Shown here piece after piece: positions 23,135 through 30,545 of a stretch of DNA of 50,270 bases (position 1 is the stretch's first letter; each line of letters begins with the position of its first letter). The notes under the pieces were generated by a model. That model saw only the letters and a list, made by a program, of their open reading frames with translations, had not been told where the DNA came from and made no database searches. Origin of the DNA: CAZGMN01 sp964645765 (GTDB taxonomy: Bacteria; Acidobacteriota; Aminicenantia; Aminicenantales; Aminicenantaceae); the NCBI GenBank assembly GCA_964645765.1, contig CAZYBE010000023.1, positions 1-50,270 on the forward strand. The letters are read 5' to 3'. Position numbers and translations under genes: made by a program.

Positions 23135-24390
23135 AATGTCCTGAAGATGTTGAATCCAAACCGGAAGTCTTTATCTTTTAGCCTCAAGTCACCTCCGGGC
23201 AGATATTGGTCAGAGGTCAAGCCCACAGAGTTGAGGAAGAAAACCTGAAAAACATGTCCTCCTATTTTCTTCTCGATTCCTAATCCCCAGCCGTTTGAAT
23301 TATCTTTATATCCCGCCAAAACAGGAATCCATTCCCAGATGACTGAAGTATCGTTGAAGACTATCCATCTTCCCCCGGTTCCCAGGGAAAAAGTTCCTTC
23401 TGACGGGGATTCCCAATGATTGGTGTTGGAGGAGTAGGCAGGGACAAGAATGAAGGAGAGGTTATTATTCAATTGATGGGAAAGGATGATTTGAACGTTC
23501 AGCTTCATATTTTCCGTATCAAAGACCCTCCTTCCCGGCCGGGAAAGTGTGACAAGACCCCCGCCGACGTTGAAAGCTGCTGAAAAAGGCATGGCCAATT
23601 TTCTCCCCTGTTCAAACATGACCCATTTGAGAGAAAGCTCGACCTCTTTTTCCAGGTTGCTTCTGGCCAGAGTCATATCGAGATTATCCTTCAGTCCATA
23701 GCCGAGACTCAAAAGGATGGTTGCCGGGCCGTCCACCCCATAGAAAGCGTCATAGCCGTCCCCAACCGCGGGATAAAAACGGTGAGATATCCTGAAGAGT
23801 ATTTCCCCTTTTTCGATGGACCGGGTTGTGGGAAGGTTGATGATTCGTGTCCCCCAGAAAGCAGGCCTTCTGAACTCCTTATTTTGAGGGTCATTCATAG
23901 TTTTTGAAGAGACTGTTGTTTCTGTTTGATTGTTTGTTTTTTCCAGTCCGGGCTGTCCTTTCTTTAAACTTGAAGTCCAGTCTTCAATAGTTTTTATCTT
24001 TTCCTCTTTTAGTGGAGGAGCGTTCAAAGGCATGCGTTTTCCGGCAATTGTTTTATCTCCTTTGATCTTTTTCAATAGATAACTTTCCTCTGGATTTTCT
24101 GTGTCGACCAATTTCAAAGATGGAATTTCCTGACTCGGGATGTTGAGAAGAGAGCTCATGAATTTGTCTTTTTCCAGGTTCAGATTCATCGTAGGGTGAG
24201 CTCCTCGATGGCAGCGTGCGGTGCTGCAGTTTTGTTTGAGAATACCAGCCACCTCTTTCACCAGCATATCTTTATCGCCAACCGAATAATCTTTTGGGCT
24301 GCTTTTCGACTGTTGAAGATTAGAGGCGAAGATAAAAACAAGAGCGAAAATAAAAAAAGTTGGTAGAAATAGAATAGTTTTTAATTTCAT
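23131..24390 (-). CDS. CX4CH cytochrome-like / DUF5777 beta-barrel protein
   Basis: A 419-residue exported protein. After a signal peptide (core FLPTFFIFALVFIFAS), an N-terminal domain (about 38-145) has C55-STAR-C60-H61, a CX4CH heme-like site followed by a conserved layout ending in GKRMPLNAPPLKEEKIKTIEDW, typical of planctomycete-type cytochrome c-like domains. The C-terminal part (about 170-419) with RISHRFYPAVGDGYDAFYGVDG and repeated aromatic beta strands matches DUF5777, an outer-membrane-barrel-like family. It is therefore likely an envelope redox or sensory protein. Downstream in the same operon of CX4CH protein (24420-24845); 29 nt separates them. Whether heme is bound is unproved. 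Confidence 0.72.
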   Translation of the reverse strand: MKLKTILFLPTFFIFALVFIFASNLQQSKSSPKDYSVGDKDMLVKEVAGILKQNCSTARCHRGAHPTMNLNLEKDKFMSSLLNIPSQEIPSLKLVDTENPEESYLLKKIKGDKTIAGKRMPLNAPPLKEEKIKTIEDWTSSLKKGQPGLEKTNNQTETTVSSKTMNDPQNKEFRRPAFWGTRIINLPTTRSIEKGEILFRISHRFYPAVGDGYDAFYGVDGPATILLSLGYGLKDNLDMTLARSNLEKEVELSLKWVMFEQGRKLAMPFSAAFNVGGGLVTLSRPGRRVFDTENMKLNVQIILSHQLNNNLSFILVPAYSSNTNHWESPSEGTFSLGTGGRWIVFNDTSVIWEWIPVLAGYKDNSNGWGLGIEKKIGGHVFQVFFLNSVGLTSDQYLPGGDLRLKDKDFRFGFNIFRTF

Positions 24391-24419
24391 CTTTAGCTCC
24401 TTGGAGAATGATTTATAGG

Positions 24420-24845
24420 TTAATTATTCTTTGCGCCCCGGTCTATCCAGTTTTTAATGTTCTGGATTTGAACAGAACTCAACGGACTTCTGCCGTTAGG
24501 CATGCGCACGCCAATAGTTTGATTGCCCTCGATCTTTATCACTAAATAGCTGCTTGCTGAAAAGCCGGGAAGAACACGCATCCTGTTTGAATCCTGTTGG
24601 GAAGTAACATTGACCAAGTTCGAATAGGCCTGGCCCTGCCCTAAATTCAATCCTTGTTGAGCAGTGCTGTTATGACAGCCGGATAAGGCACAGTTGTTGG
24701 TGAAAATCGGCTGGATGTCATTGGCGAAAGAAGGGTCTTCTTTCACTGTCTCCGGGACTGAAGAGCTGCCATTGTTCTTACAGGAAAAGGCCATCAGAGC
24801 CAGAAGAATAACAAGCCCTGAAATAAGAACTTTCTCTTTTGACAT
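24420..24845 (-). CDS. Lipoprotein with CX4CH cytochrome-like domain
   Basis: A 141-residue lipoprotein. Lipobox LMAFSC (Cys 22), then PSFANDIQPIFTNNC, a leader seen before hemes in this group. The putative heme site is C52-ALSG-C57-H58 (CX4CH), and the end GVRMPNGRSPLSSVQIQNIKN has the family's Met and helix. It is homologous in layout to the N-terminal domain of the next gene. Its membrane anchoring and the shared CX4CH motif suggest a small electron carrier at the envelope. Confidence 0.75.
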   Translation of the reverse strand: MSKEKVLISGLVILLALMAFSCKNNGSSSVPETVKEDPSFANDIQPIFTNNCALSGCHNSTAQQGLNLGQGQAYSNLVNVTSQQDSNRMRVLPGFSASSYLVIKIEGNQTIGVRMPNGRSPLSSVQIQNIKNWIDRGAKNN

Positions 24846-25177
24846 GTCAAATCTCCTTGATTGAAATTCGATTTGGTCTTTTCTACTGAATTTCCTTCTT
24901 TTTAAAATTCCAGTAAATTAGCTCTGGTCAGAATTTGGAACCCAAATGAAATTGAATTTATCTATTTCATCTTGAGGGTTTTAATATTTGGGCAATATTA
25001 TTTAATGAAATATGAAACATAAATTATTATAATTCTGAGTAAAAAAGTCAAGTATGATTTTAGATTTGATAGCCTCTTCAATATTTTCAGCTTAAGCTGG
25101 GCCTCTTCTCTGTTCAATCACAAAAAAGATTCTTCAAAGATCCATCTAGGAAGTTTTGAGAAAGTCTTTAGGGTTCA
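24846..25177. other. AT-rich gap with possible minus-strand promoter
   Basis: No gene seen. On the minus strand TTGACT (25051-25046), spacer 17, AATAAT (25028-25023), with TATAAT at a 14-nt spacer, could drive the two CX4CH genes, about 180 nt before the ATG at 24845. No other clear signal. Confidence 0.35.
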
Positions 25178-25891
25178 TCATAGCTTTTCCAGGTAGGCTA
25201 TAAGGTCGGCGATTTCTGAATCAGAAAGAGCGGAAAAAGAGGGCATGGCGATGAATGGGGTTTTAAGCTGTTTCTTGATATTTTCGATGTTTGCCTGCCT
25301 TCTGCTCGAAGGCAGCTTTTCCTTTTTCAGAATATTTTTCAGTCCTGGTCCCTGTTTGGATTCTTCTCTGTCTGCATAGTGACAGGAGCTGCACATTCTG
25401 TTGAAGAGGAAGGCCCCTTTTTCCGGGTCTACATGAATCACGGTCTGAGAAGTTGATACTACTGAGGGAGTATTTTTAGCGCACAGGGTTCTCAAGAAAA
25501 AAAATCCGGCAGATATGCAAAAAACGACAAAACTCAGAGTGAAAACTATTATTCCCATTACAGGAGCGAATCTGAGGAATTGCTTGTAAAAGCGAACTAT
25601 GGAAATCTTCAAGACCAAGATGATGATGGCTGCAAAGGACAGAACCAAGTGAAAGACAGCTCTGGTCGAGATTTGGTCGCCAGCCTTGGCCCAGTATCGG
25701 AGGCAGAGATAACTGATCACAAGAAGAAAAGCTATGAAGACCAGGCCAGAGGTTTTATGCACTCTTTTTAAAATATTTGTGCTCATTTTTCTCTCTGCTT
25801 TTCCCATCAGAGTCAACATGCTGAATGTGGCGATAAAGGCTGCTAACATAAAAAAAATAGCAAGGATTGACTTTATCATGAAGAGCGACAT
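25178..25891 (-). CDS. Membrane-anchored monoheme cytochrome c
   Basis: A 237-residue protein with four hydrophobic segments in the first 135 residues, then a periplasmic class-I cytochrome c domain with CSSCH (C167, C170, H171) and a probable axial Met in AMPSF near residue 214, then DSEIADLIAYLEKL, the usual final helix. His residues in the membrane part (H45 and H81) could also bind heme b. It would pass electrons between quinone or a membrane partner and envelope proteins. It is flanked on the same strand by the CX4CH genes and the ApbE/NusG-II pair, suggesting one redox cluster. Confidence 0.83.
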   Translation of the reverse strand: MSLFMIKSILAIFFMLAAFIATFSMLTLMGKAERKMSTNILKRVHKTSGLVFIAFLLVISYLCLRYWAKAGDQISTRAVFHLVLSFAAIIILVLKISIVRFYKQFLRFAPVMGIIVFTLSFVVFCISAGFFFLRTLCAKNTPSVVSTSQTVIHVDPEKGAFLFNRMCSSCHYADREESKQGPGLKNILKKEKLPSSRRQANIENIKKQLKTPFIAMPSFSALSDSEIADLIAYLEKL

Positions 25892-26004
25892 TCCATCGAC
25901 CTCCTTGGCGCTTATTTTCTAAAGGCTCAAGAATCAGATATCGAAACACGGCTTTCTGCGCCTGATTTTTCCTGGAGCAAAAATTAATCTATAAGATTAA
26001 GGCC

Positions 26005-26970
26005 TTATTCCATTGTCCGGAATGGATAGGCTTTCCCAGCGAATGAAAGATTTCCGTTGGAGTCGACGAGGATAGCCCCATACTCAGGATATTTTTCCAG
26101 TATTTTCTCCGGTTTTTGACTGACAAAGAGGGCTGTGGAAAGAGCATCGCAGAAAAGCGCATCAGGTCCGATGACTGTCACGCTCTGCTTTCCTTGGGTC
26201 GGATAGCCTGTTTTCGGGTCAAAGATATGATGATAACGAACCCCGTTCACCACAAAAAATCTTTGGTAGTCTCCGCTTGTCGCTGCTGAGAGATTTTCGA
26301 GAGAAAGCACTCCAAGAAACCCGCTTTTGCGGGGATGTTTTATGCCAACCTGCCAGGCCTGGTTATCCGGGTTTTTTCCCCAGCAGTAGAGGTCGCCTCC
26401 GGCATTGACAAAGCCGCTTGAGATACCCATCTTGATTAGAGACTCTGAGGCAAGGCCAACGGCAAGCCCCTTGGCGATTCCACCCCAGTCGAGCTTCATA
26501 CCCGGAAGGAGGATGAGCGCTCCGTTTTGCTCCCTTATTTTTTCCATGCCGATGTATTTCAAGGTAGATTTTATTCTTTCAGGTGCAGGGACAAAGTTGG
26601 ATTTATTGAAGAAGCCCCAGAGGCGGCTCAGGGGCCCAACAGTGATGTCAAAACATCCTTCAGAATCGTTATAGACTTTGAGGGAGCTGCGGAAGAGTTT
26701 AATGACCAGGGAAGAGGAGTAATCGCTGGCACCAGGCGAGAAGCTCGATTCAATCTCAGAGAATATTCGCTGGACTTCCTCCTGGCAAGACTTAAATTTT
26801 GCTGAAGAACAGAAGACTTTTATCTCGCATAATGTGTCGAAGACAAGAAGCGTTGAGGTCTGCCATTTCTCTTTGACCTGGCAGCTTAAGAGAAGAAGAA
26901 GAAGAAGAAGAAGGATTAAAGGAAGGGAAAAAAGCTTTCTAACCAATGACGGTATCGATAGAGCGGGCAC
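26005..26970 (-). CDS. apbE: FAD:protein FMN transferase (ApbE), lipoprotein
   Basis: ApbE flavinyltransferase: attaches FMN to a Ser/Thr of a partner protein using FAD and Mg2+. 321 residues. The leader is a run of about 11 leucines before the lipobox LLSCQ (Cys 30). The start of the mature fold, LLVFDTLCEIKVF, corresponds to the conserved MGT-x-x region. Further family segments are LDWGGIAKGLAVGLASE, SGFVNAGGDLYCWG and HHIFDPKTGYPTQ. The reading begins with GTG at 26970 and overlaps the NusG-II gene by 32 nt; a TTG at 26946 is an alternative that shortens the leader. The clustering with a cytochrome suggests flavinylation in an envelope electron chain. Confidence 0.9.
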   Translation of the reverse strand: MPALSIPSLVRKLFSLPLILLLLLLLLLSCQVKEKWQTSTLLVFDTLCEIKVFCSSAKFKSCQEEVQRIFSEIESSFSPGASDYSSSLVIKLFRSSLKVYNDSEGCFDITVGPLSRLWGFFNKSNFVPAPERIKSTLKYIGMEKIREQNGALILLPGMKLDWGGIAKGLAVGLASESLIKMGISSGFVNAGGDLYCWGKNPDNQAWQVGIKHPRKSGFLGVLSLENLSAATSGDYQRFFVVNGVRYHHIFDPKTGYPTQGKQSVTVIGPDALFCDALSTALFVSQKPEKILEKYPEYGAILVDSNGNLSFAGKAYPFRTME

Positions 26971-27673
26971 CTTGAATCTCTAAGAGAAACTGATTGGGAG
27001 CGCAGATGATTCTCTCGCCTACCAAAGATACAGGAGAACAGTAGAGACAGATTTTGTGGCGGCAGGAGGAACGAGCGACCCAGGCTCTTCCCTCCTTGAC
27101 CATGACTTCGACTTTTCCTCTCTTGGTTCTGAAGGACCTCGAGAAGTTTTCCTTTAAAGAGAATCTTTCCACCACCCGCCCGTCTTTCGAAATCGAGACA
27201 AATTCTCCAGCCGATAAAGAGGGCCTTCTTTTCTGGAAGGAAGCGATGGTCAAGCAGGAGGAAGGCTTATATTTTTCATTCATCTCTTTCCACAGAGAGT
27301 AGAGCTTCCGTGCTCTGGCATCCCAGATGTTACCTTCTTTGATGAGAGTGAAGGAGGGGAGGGCCTTATGGCGAAGATGGCAGAAGGAGAGAGTGAGGTC
27401 AGCCTGGAGCGGACTTAGGACGTGCTTCCAGCCCCCTCTAAGGAGAGCTCGCTTCAAGCCATTTTCATCAGGATGGAAATCGGCAAAGGTAAAATCCCCG
27501 CTTGAAGCTATTCCGGATTTCTTCAGCTCATCCAGGATAGCCGGGAGAAAAATTTCCGCCCCATCTCCGATGAGGTAAAGTTCGAGGTCACTCTTGGCTT
27601 TTTTCGCTGACAGGAAAAGCGGGGCGAGCAGCGATGTTGCCAGAACTGTTTTAAAAAAATCCCTTCTCTCCAT
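26939..27673 (-). CDS. NusG domain II-containing exported protein
   Basis: A 244-residue protein with a twin-arginine-like leader (MERRDFFKTVLATSLLAPLF). The C-terminal part from about 180 (GKVEVMVKEGRAWVARSSCR, then HKICLYCSPVSLVGERIICA) matches the NusG domain II family, which accompanies ApbE and Rnf-like redox genes and has Cys residues (C in SSCRHKICLYC, C in IICAPN). The middle segment has a His-containing SFCHLRH and resembles nothing familiar. It overlaps the ApbE start, so the two are translated together. Confidence 0.8.
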   Translation of the reverse strand: MERRDFFKTVLATSLLAPLFLSAKKAKSDLELYLIGDGAEIFLPAILDELKKSGIASSGDFTFADFHPDENGLKRALLRGGWKHVLSPLQADLTLSFCHLRHKALPSFTLIKEGNIWDARARKLYSLWKEMNEKYKPSSCLTIASFQKRRPSLSAGEFVSISKDGRVVERFSLKENFSRSFRTKRGKVEVMVKEGRAWVARSSCRHKICLYCSPVSLVGERIICAPNQFLLEIQGARSIDTVIG

Positions 27674-27707
27674 AGCGACCTCCTTATTGGATTTGCATTA
27701 GGTATGA

Positions 27708-27736
27708 TTTTTATCCATTATTTCAGAAAAAGTCAA
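27708..27736 (-). promoter_or_regulatory. Promoter of NusG-II/ApbE; -35 in the repeat tip
   Basis: Minus strand: TTGACT (27736-27731), spacer 17 nt, TAAAAA (27713-27708), 35 nt before the ATG at 27673. The -35 box forms the outer tip of the left terminal repeat of the element at 27731-28080. Confidence 0.45.
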
Positions 27737-28080
27737 ATTTAAATGGAAGCATGCTAAATTCCGTGATAATCATAAGATTGCGGCAGGGGTCCTGGCACGG
27801 CATGCTCCCCGTCCGTCCTCGCTGCACCCATCCCCCCGTGGGGCCCTTGGAGGGGGAACCGCTTCGCGTTCCCCCTTCCAACGCTTTCGCTGCCTCCCCT
27901 TCTCGGACACCTTGAGGTGTCCTGCGACCAAAGGGGCATACCCCCTTGGAACCCCCACGGCTTCGGAAACGAAGCCGAACCCCTGCAGCTGCGGGCGTTG
28001 CGGGGAGCATGCCGTGCCACTCCAATGTTGATCATTAGCTATCACGGAATTTAGGATGCTATCAATTTAAATTATTGACA
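27731..28080. repeat. 350-bp structured palindromic element
   Basis: Terminal inverted repeats of about 38 and 41 bp (27731-27768 and 28040-28080) are identical over TATCACGGAATTTAG, apart from one mismatch over the next six bases, and continue to TTTAAAT and TTGAC facing outward at both ends. Inside lies a perfect 19-bp inverted repeat (27793-27811 with 28001-28019, TGGCACGGCATGCTCCCCG). The GC-rich core contains hairpins 27852-27875 (GGGGGAAC...GTTCCCCC, loop TTC), 27905-27922 (GGACACC-TTGA-GGTGTCC), 27928-27949 (CCAAAGGGG with CCCCCTTGG) and 27958-27977 (CGGCTTCG-GAAA-CGAAGCCG). No transposase is present. Antisense reading frames in it are not genes. Confidence 0.8.
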
Positions 28081-28103
28081 TGCCATTTAATTCTGTATAT
28101 GGT
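28075..28103 (+). promoter_or_regulatory. Promoter of the DoxX/sugar operon; -35 in the repeat tip
   Basis: TTGACA (28075-28080), spacer 17 nt, TATGGT (28098-28103). The -35 box is the outermost part of the right terminal repeat of the element. Transcripts would have a leader of about 230 nt (28104-28339) in which I see no gene or riboswitch. Confidence 0.45.
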
Positions 28104-28339
28104 AATCCTGTTTCAGCTTGTGTTTTCATTTTGCATGAAATCACATATCATGGCCACTGCTCAAAAATATCAGGGGAAATCAAGCCAAGGCTACCTTCCA
28201 AAACGACCTGTTCAAGGTTTCTCATCTCTTCTATCTCTATCGAGTCTACTCTTTAATAGAAATGATAAGCTTTATTCATATCTCATTAAACTTATCCGCA
28301 TAAAAATCTAAGATTTATCAAAATGAAAGGTAGGTAAGA

Positions 28340-28867
28340 ATGGAGAAAAAAGCAAATTATACTCAGGCTCAATTGACCGTTCTGGTCGTCTTCAGGCTTC
28401 TCATCGGCTGGCATTTTCTCTACGAAGGCATTGCCAAGCTGCTCAATCCTTACTGGTCGTCAGCCGGATATCTCCTGGGGACAAAGGGGATATTTTCCAG
28501 AGCCGGAGATCTCCTGGAGACAAAGGGGATATTTTCCGGATTGGCGACCTCGATTGTGTCCAGCCCTGCCGCCCTGAAGATTGTCGATTTCTTGAACGTC
28601 TGGGGCTTGATTGTCATCGGCGCAGCGCTAATGGCCGGTGTTTTAACTCAGGCATCAAGCATTGCCGGAATTGTTCTTCTTTTGCTGTATTATATCTTCA
28701 ACCCGCCGTTCATCGGCTACACTTATGCCAACCCAGCCGAGGGAAGTTATTTAATCATCAACAAAATCTTGATCGAGATGTGGGCGCTTCTGGTGCTTAT
28801 CCTATTTCCCACTGGAAAGATTATCGGCCTCGACAGGCTTATCTTCTATAAGAAGAAACCTGAATAA
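28340..28867 (+). CDS. DoxX-like membrane protein
   Basis: A 175-residue, four-helix membrane protein of the DoxX/DoxD-like group. FRLLIGWHFLYEGIAKLLNPYWSS is the family opening, and SSAGYLLGTKG with FLNVWGLIVIGAALMAG follows. DoxX-like proteins often sit with Gfo/Idh/MocA oxidoreductases and may help a membrane electron or proton transfer step. The first periplasmic loop contains a 13-residue tandem duplication. The ribosome site is weak (AGGTAGG). It opens a plus-strand cluster of sugar redox genes. Confidence 0.82.
   Translation: MEKKANYTQAQLTVLVVFRLLIGWHFLYEGIAKLLNPYWSSAGYLLGTKGIFSRAGDLLETKGIFSGLATSIVSSPAALKIVDFLNVWGLIVIGAALMAGVLTQASSIAGIVLLLLYYIFNPPFIGYTYANPAEGSYLIINKILIEMWALLVLILFPTGKIIGLDRLIFYKKKPE
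28463..28540 (+). repeat. 39-bp tandem duplication in the DoxX gene
   Basis: Units 28463-28501 and 28502-28540 are 36/39 identical and keep frame, giving AGYLLGTKGIFSR then AGDLLETKGIFSG. Relatives have one copy, so this is a recent in-frame duplication. Confidence 0.9.
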
Positions 28868-28905
28868 AGATTCTTAAAGAATGGATATAAATTTGGAGGA
28901 TTAAA

Positions 28906-30504
28906 ATGAGCCAGGAAAATAAAAATGATACCCCGACAAGCCCAAAGCCTGCTGAGACAGGAATTATCAGGCGAAGGGATATTCTCAAAGGCTTGGCCAC
29001 GATACCTGTTTTCGGCCCTTTCTTCTATGCCATGTACAGGAAGAAAAGGCTGGATGACCTCAAGAAGAAGGAAATCCTCGCCGAGCTGGGCATCAGCGGC
29101 AAGGCTCCGACAATTCTTCCCTCGGCTGCGGTGAAGAAAGCCGGCCAGCTCGTCAGGCTGGGAGTCATCGGCTTTGGAGGAAGGGGTGAATACCTTGCCA
29201 AATGCGCTGGCTTTGCTCATCCTGAGTGGGTCGAGGAGGCAAGGAAAAAAGCAAGGAAGAACAAGCTGGAAAAAGAGCTGGAAATTTTTCTTAATCAGGA
29301 GGATTTGAACGTTGTCCTGACCGGAGTCTGCGATGTCTTCGACATCCGGGCAGAAAGAGGGCTTGCTGCCTCCAAATACGATGTCAGGCCTGGCGGTGGA
29401 GGGCTGTTGAAAGGAACAAAGCGCTACCTCCATTATCAGGAGTTGCTGGCGAGTGATGATGTCGATGCGGTGATCATCGCCACTCCTGACCACTGGCATG
29501 CTCAGATAGCGATTGATGCGGCCAATGCTGGAAAGCATGTTTACTGCGAGAAGTGCATGACCAGGACTGTGGATGAGGCCGTCAGGCTTGCCGAGGCTGT
29601 TAAAAAAACCGGCATAGTCTTCCAACTCGGACATCAGGGCCGCCAGCAGGAAAGCAACATCAAGGCGAAGCAGATTATCGCCAAGAACATCCTGGGCAAA
29701 ATCACCCTGGTCGAGACGACCACAAACCGCAACTCGCCTGACGGCGCCTGGGTCTATGCCATTCACGAGAAAGGAGGCCCACAGACCATCGACTGGGAGC
29801 AGTTCCAGGGGCCGGCTCCGCACAAAGTTCCTTTCAGCCTGGAAAGGTTTTTCCGCTGGCGCTGCTGGTATGATTACGGAACAGGGCTTTCCGGCGACCT
29901 CCTCTCTCACGAGTACGATGCCGTCAACCAGATTCTCGAGCTCGGCATACCAAAGACAGCCGTGGCATCTGGCGGGATTTACTTCTTCCTGGACGGACGC
30001 GATGTTCCAGATGTCTTCCAAACAGTTTTTGAATATCCTGATAGAAATTTGACTTATATGTACAGCGCGACTCTTGCCAACGGTAGAGGCAGGGGCAAGG
30101 TTTTCATGGGCCATGACGCCAGCATGGAAGTCGGCAACAGTCTGACAGTCATGGCTGACTCTGAGTCCACTCGCTATAAGGAAAAAATCCTGAGCAACAT
30201 CATTGACACTTCATTGCCTCTTTTCACCTACTATCCCGGCGCAAAAGGGATTGACACTGTTACCTCAGCTACAGAAAGATATTTTGCCAGCAGGGGCTTG
30301 ATGTACACTTACAGGGAAGGGAAGCAGGTCGACACCTCCCATCTCCATATCAAAGAGTGGCTGGAGTGCATCAGAAACGGCGGCCAGCCGTCCTGCAACA
30401 TCGACCGCGGCTTCGAAGAGGCGATAACCTGCCACATGGCGACGCAATCCTATCTTAAGGGCCGTAGGGTGGAGTGGGACCCGGTGAATAAAAGAATTAT
30501 TTGA
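28906..30504 (+). CDS. Gfo/Idh/MocA oxidoreductase, twin-arginine leader
   Basis: NAD(P)-dependent sugar oxidoreductase of the Gfo/Idh/MocA family, 532 residues, larger than the usual 330-430. A twin-arginine-like motif IIRRRDILKGLATIPVFGPF (R22-R24) suggests Tat export with the cofactor bound. The Rossmann fold starts RLGVIGFGGRGEYLAK, and VIIATPDHWHAQIAIDAANA with GKHVYCEKC is the family's catalytic-lysine-region motif (here EKCMTRTVDEA). GGAGG is a good ribosome site. Exported members act as glycoside 3-dehydrogenases or aldose dehydrogenases, which suits the neighbouring DUF1080 and transporter genes. Confidence 0.9.
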   Translation: MSQENKNDTPTSPKPAETGIIRRRDILKGLATIPVFGPFFYAMYRKKRLDDLKKKEILAELGISGKAPTILPSAAVKKAGQLVRLGVIGFGGRGEYLAKCAGFAHPEWVEEARKKARKNKLEKELEIFLNQEDLNVVLTGVCDVFDIRAERGLAASKYDVRPGGGGLLKGTKRYLHYQELLASDDVDAVIIATPDHWHAQIAIDAANAGKHVYCEKCMTRTVDEAVRLAEAVKKTGIVFQLGHQGRQQESNIKAKQIIAKNILGKITLVETTTNRNSPDGAWVYAIHEKGGPQTIDWEQFQGPAPHKVPFSLERFFRWRCWYDYGTGLSGDLLSHEYDAVNQILELGIPKTAVASGGIYFFLDGRDVPDVFQTVFEYPDRNLTYMYSATLANGRGRGKVFMGHDASMEVGNSLTVMADSESTRYKEKILSNIIDTSLPLFTYYPGAKGIDTVTSATERYFASRGLMYTYREGKQVDTSHLHIKEWLECIRNGGQPSCNIDRGFEEAITCHMATQSYLKGRRVEWDPVNKRII

Positions 30505-30545
30505 CAGCGATGGATGACTGAATCATTAAAAAAAGAGAGGTGAGC

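Noticed and set aside
27723..28045. Overlapping minus-strand frames of about 90-100 residues inside the palindromic element
   Set aside because: GC-rich palindromic DNA lacks stop codons in several frames. Repetitive Gly/Arg/Pro content and no ribosome site argue against genes.
28075..28311. A 78-residue plus-strand frame before the DoxX gene
   Set aside because: It begins at the -35 box, has no ribosome site, and its composition is not protein-like. Treated as leader DNA.
28846..30114. A 422-residue minus-strand reading frame opposite the exported Gfo/Idh/MocA gene
   Set aside because: It has no protein-family motif, no ribosome site, and is fully overlapped by a clear gene on the plus strand with strong family signatures. 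It is a frame shadow.
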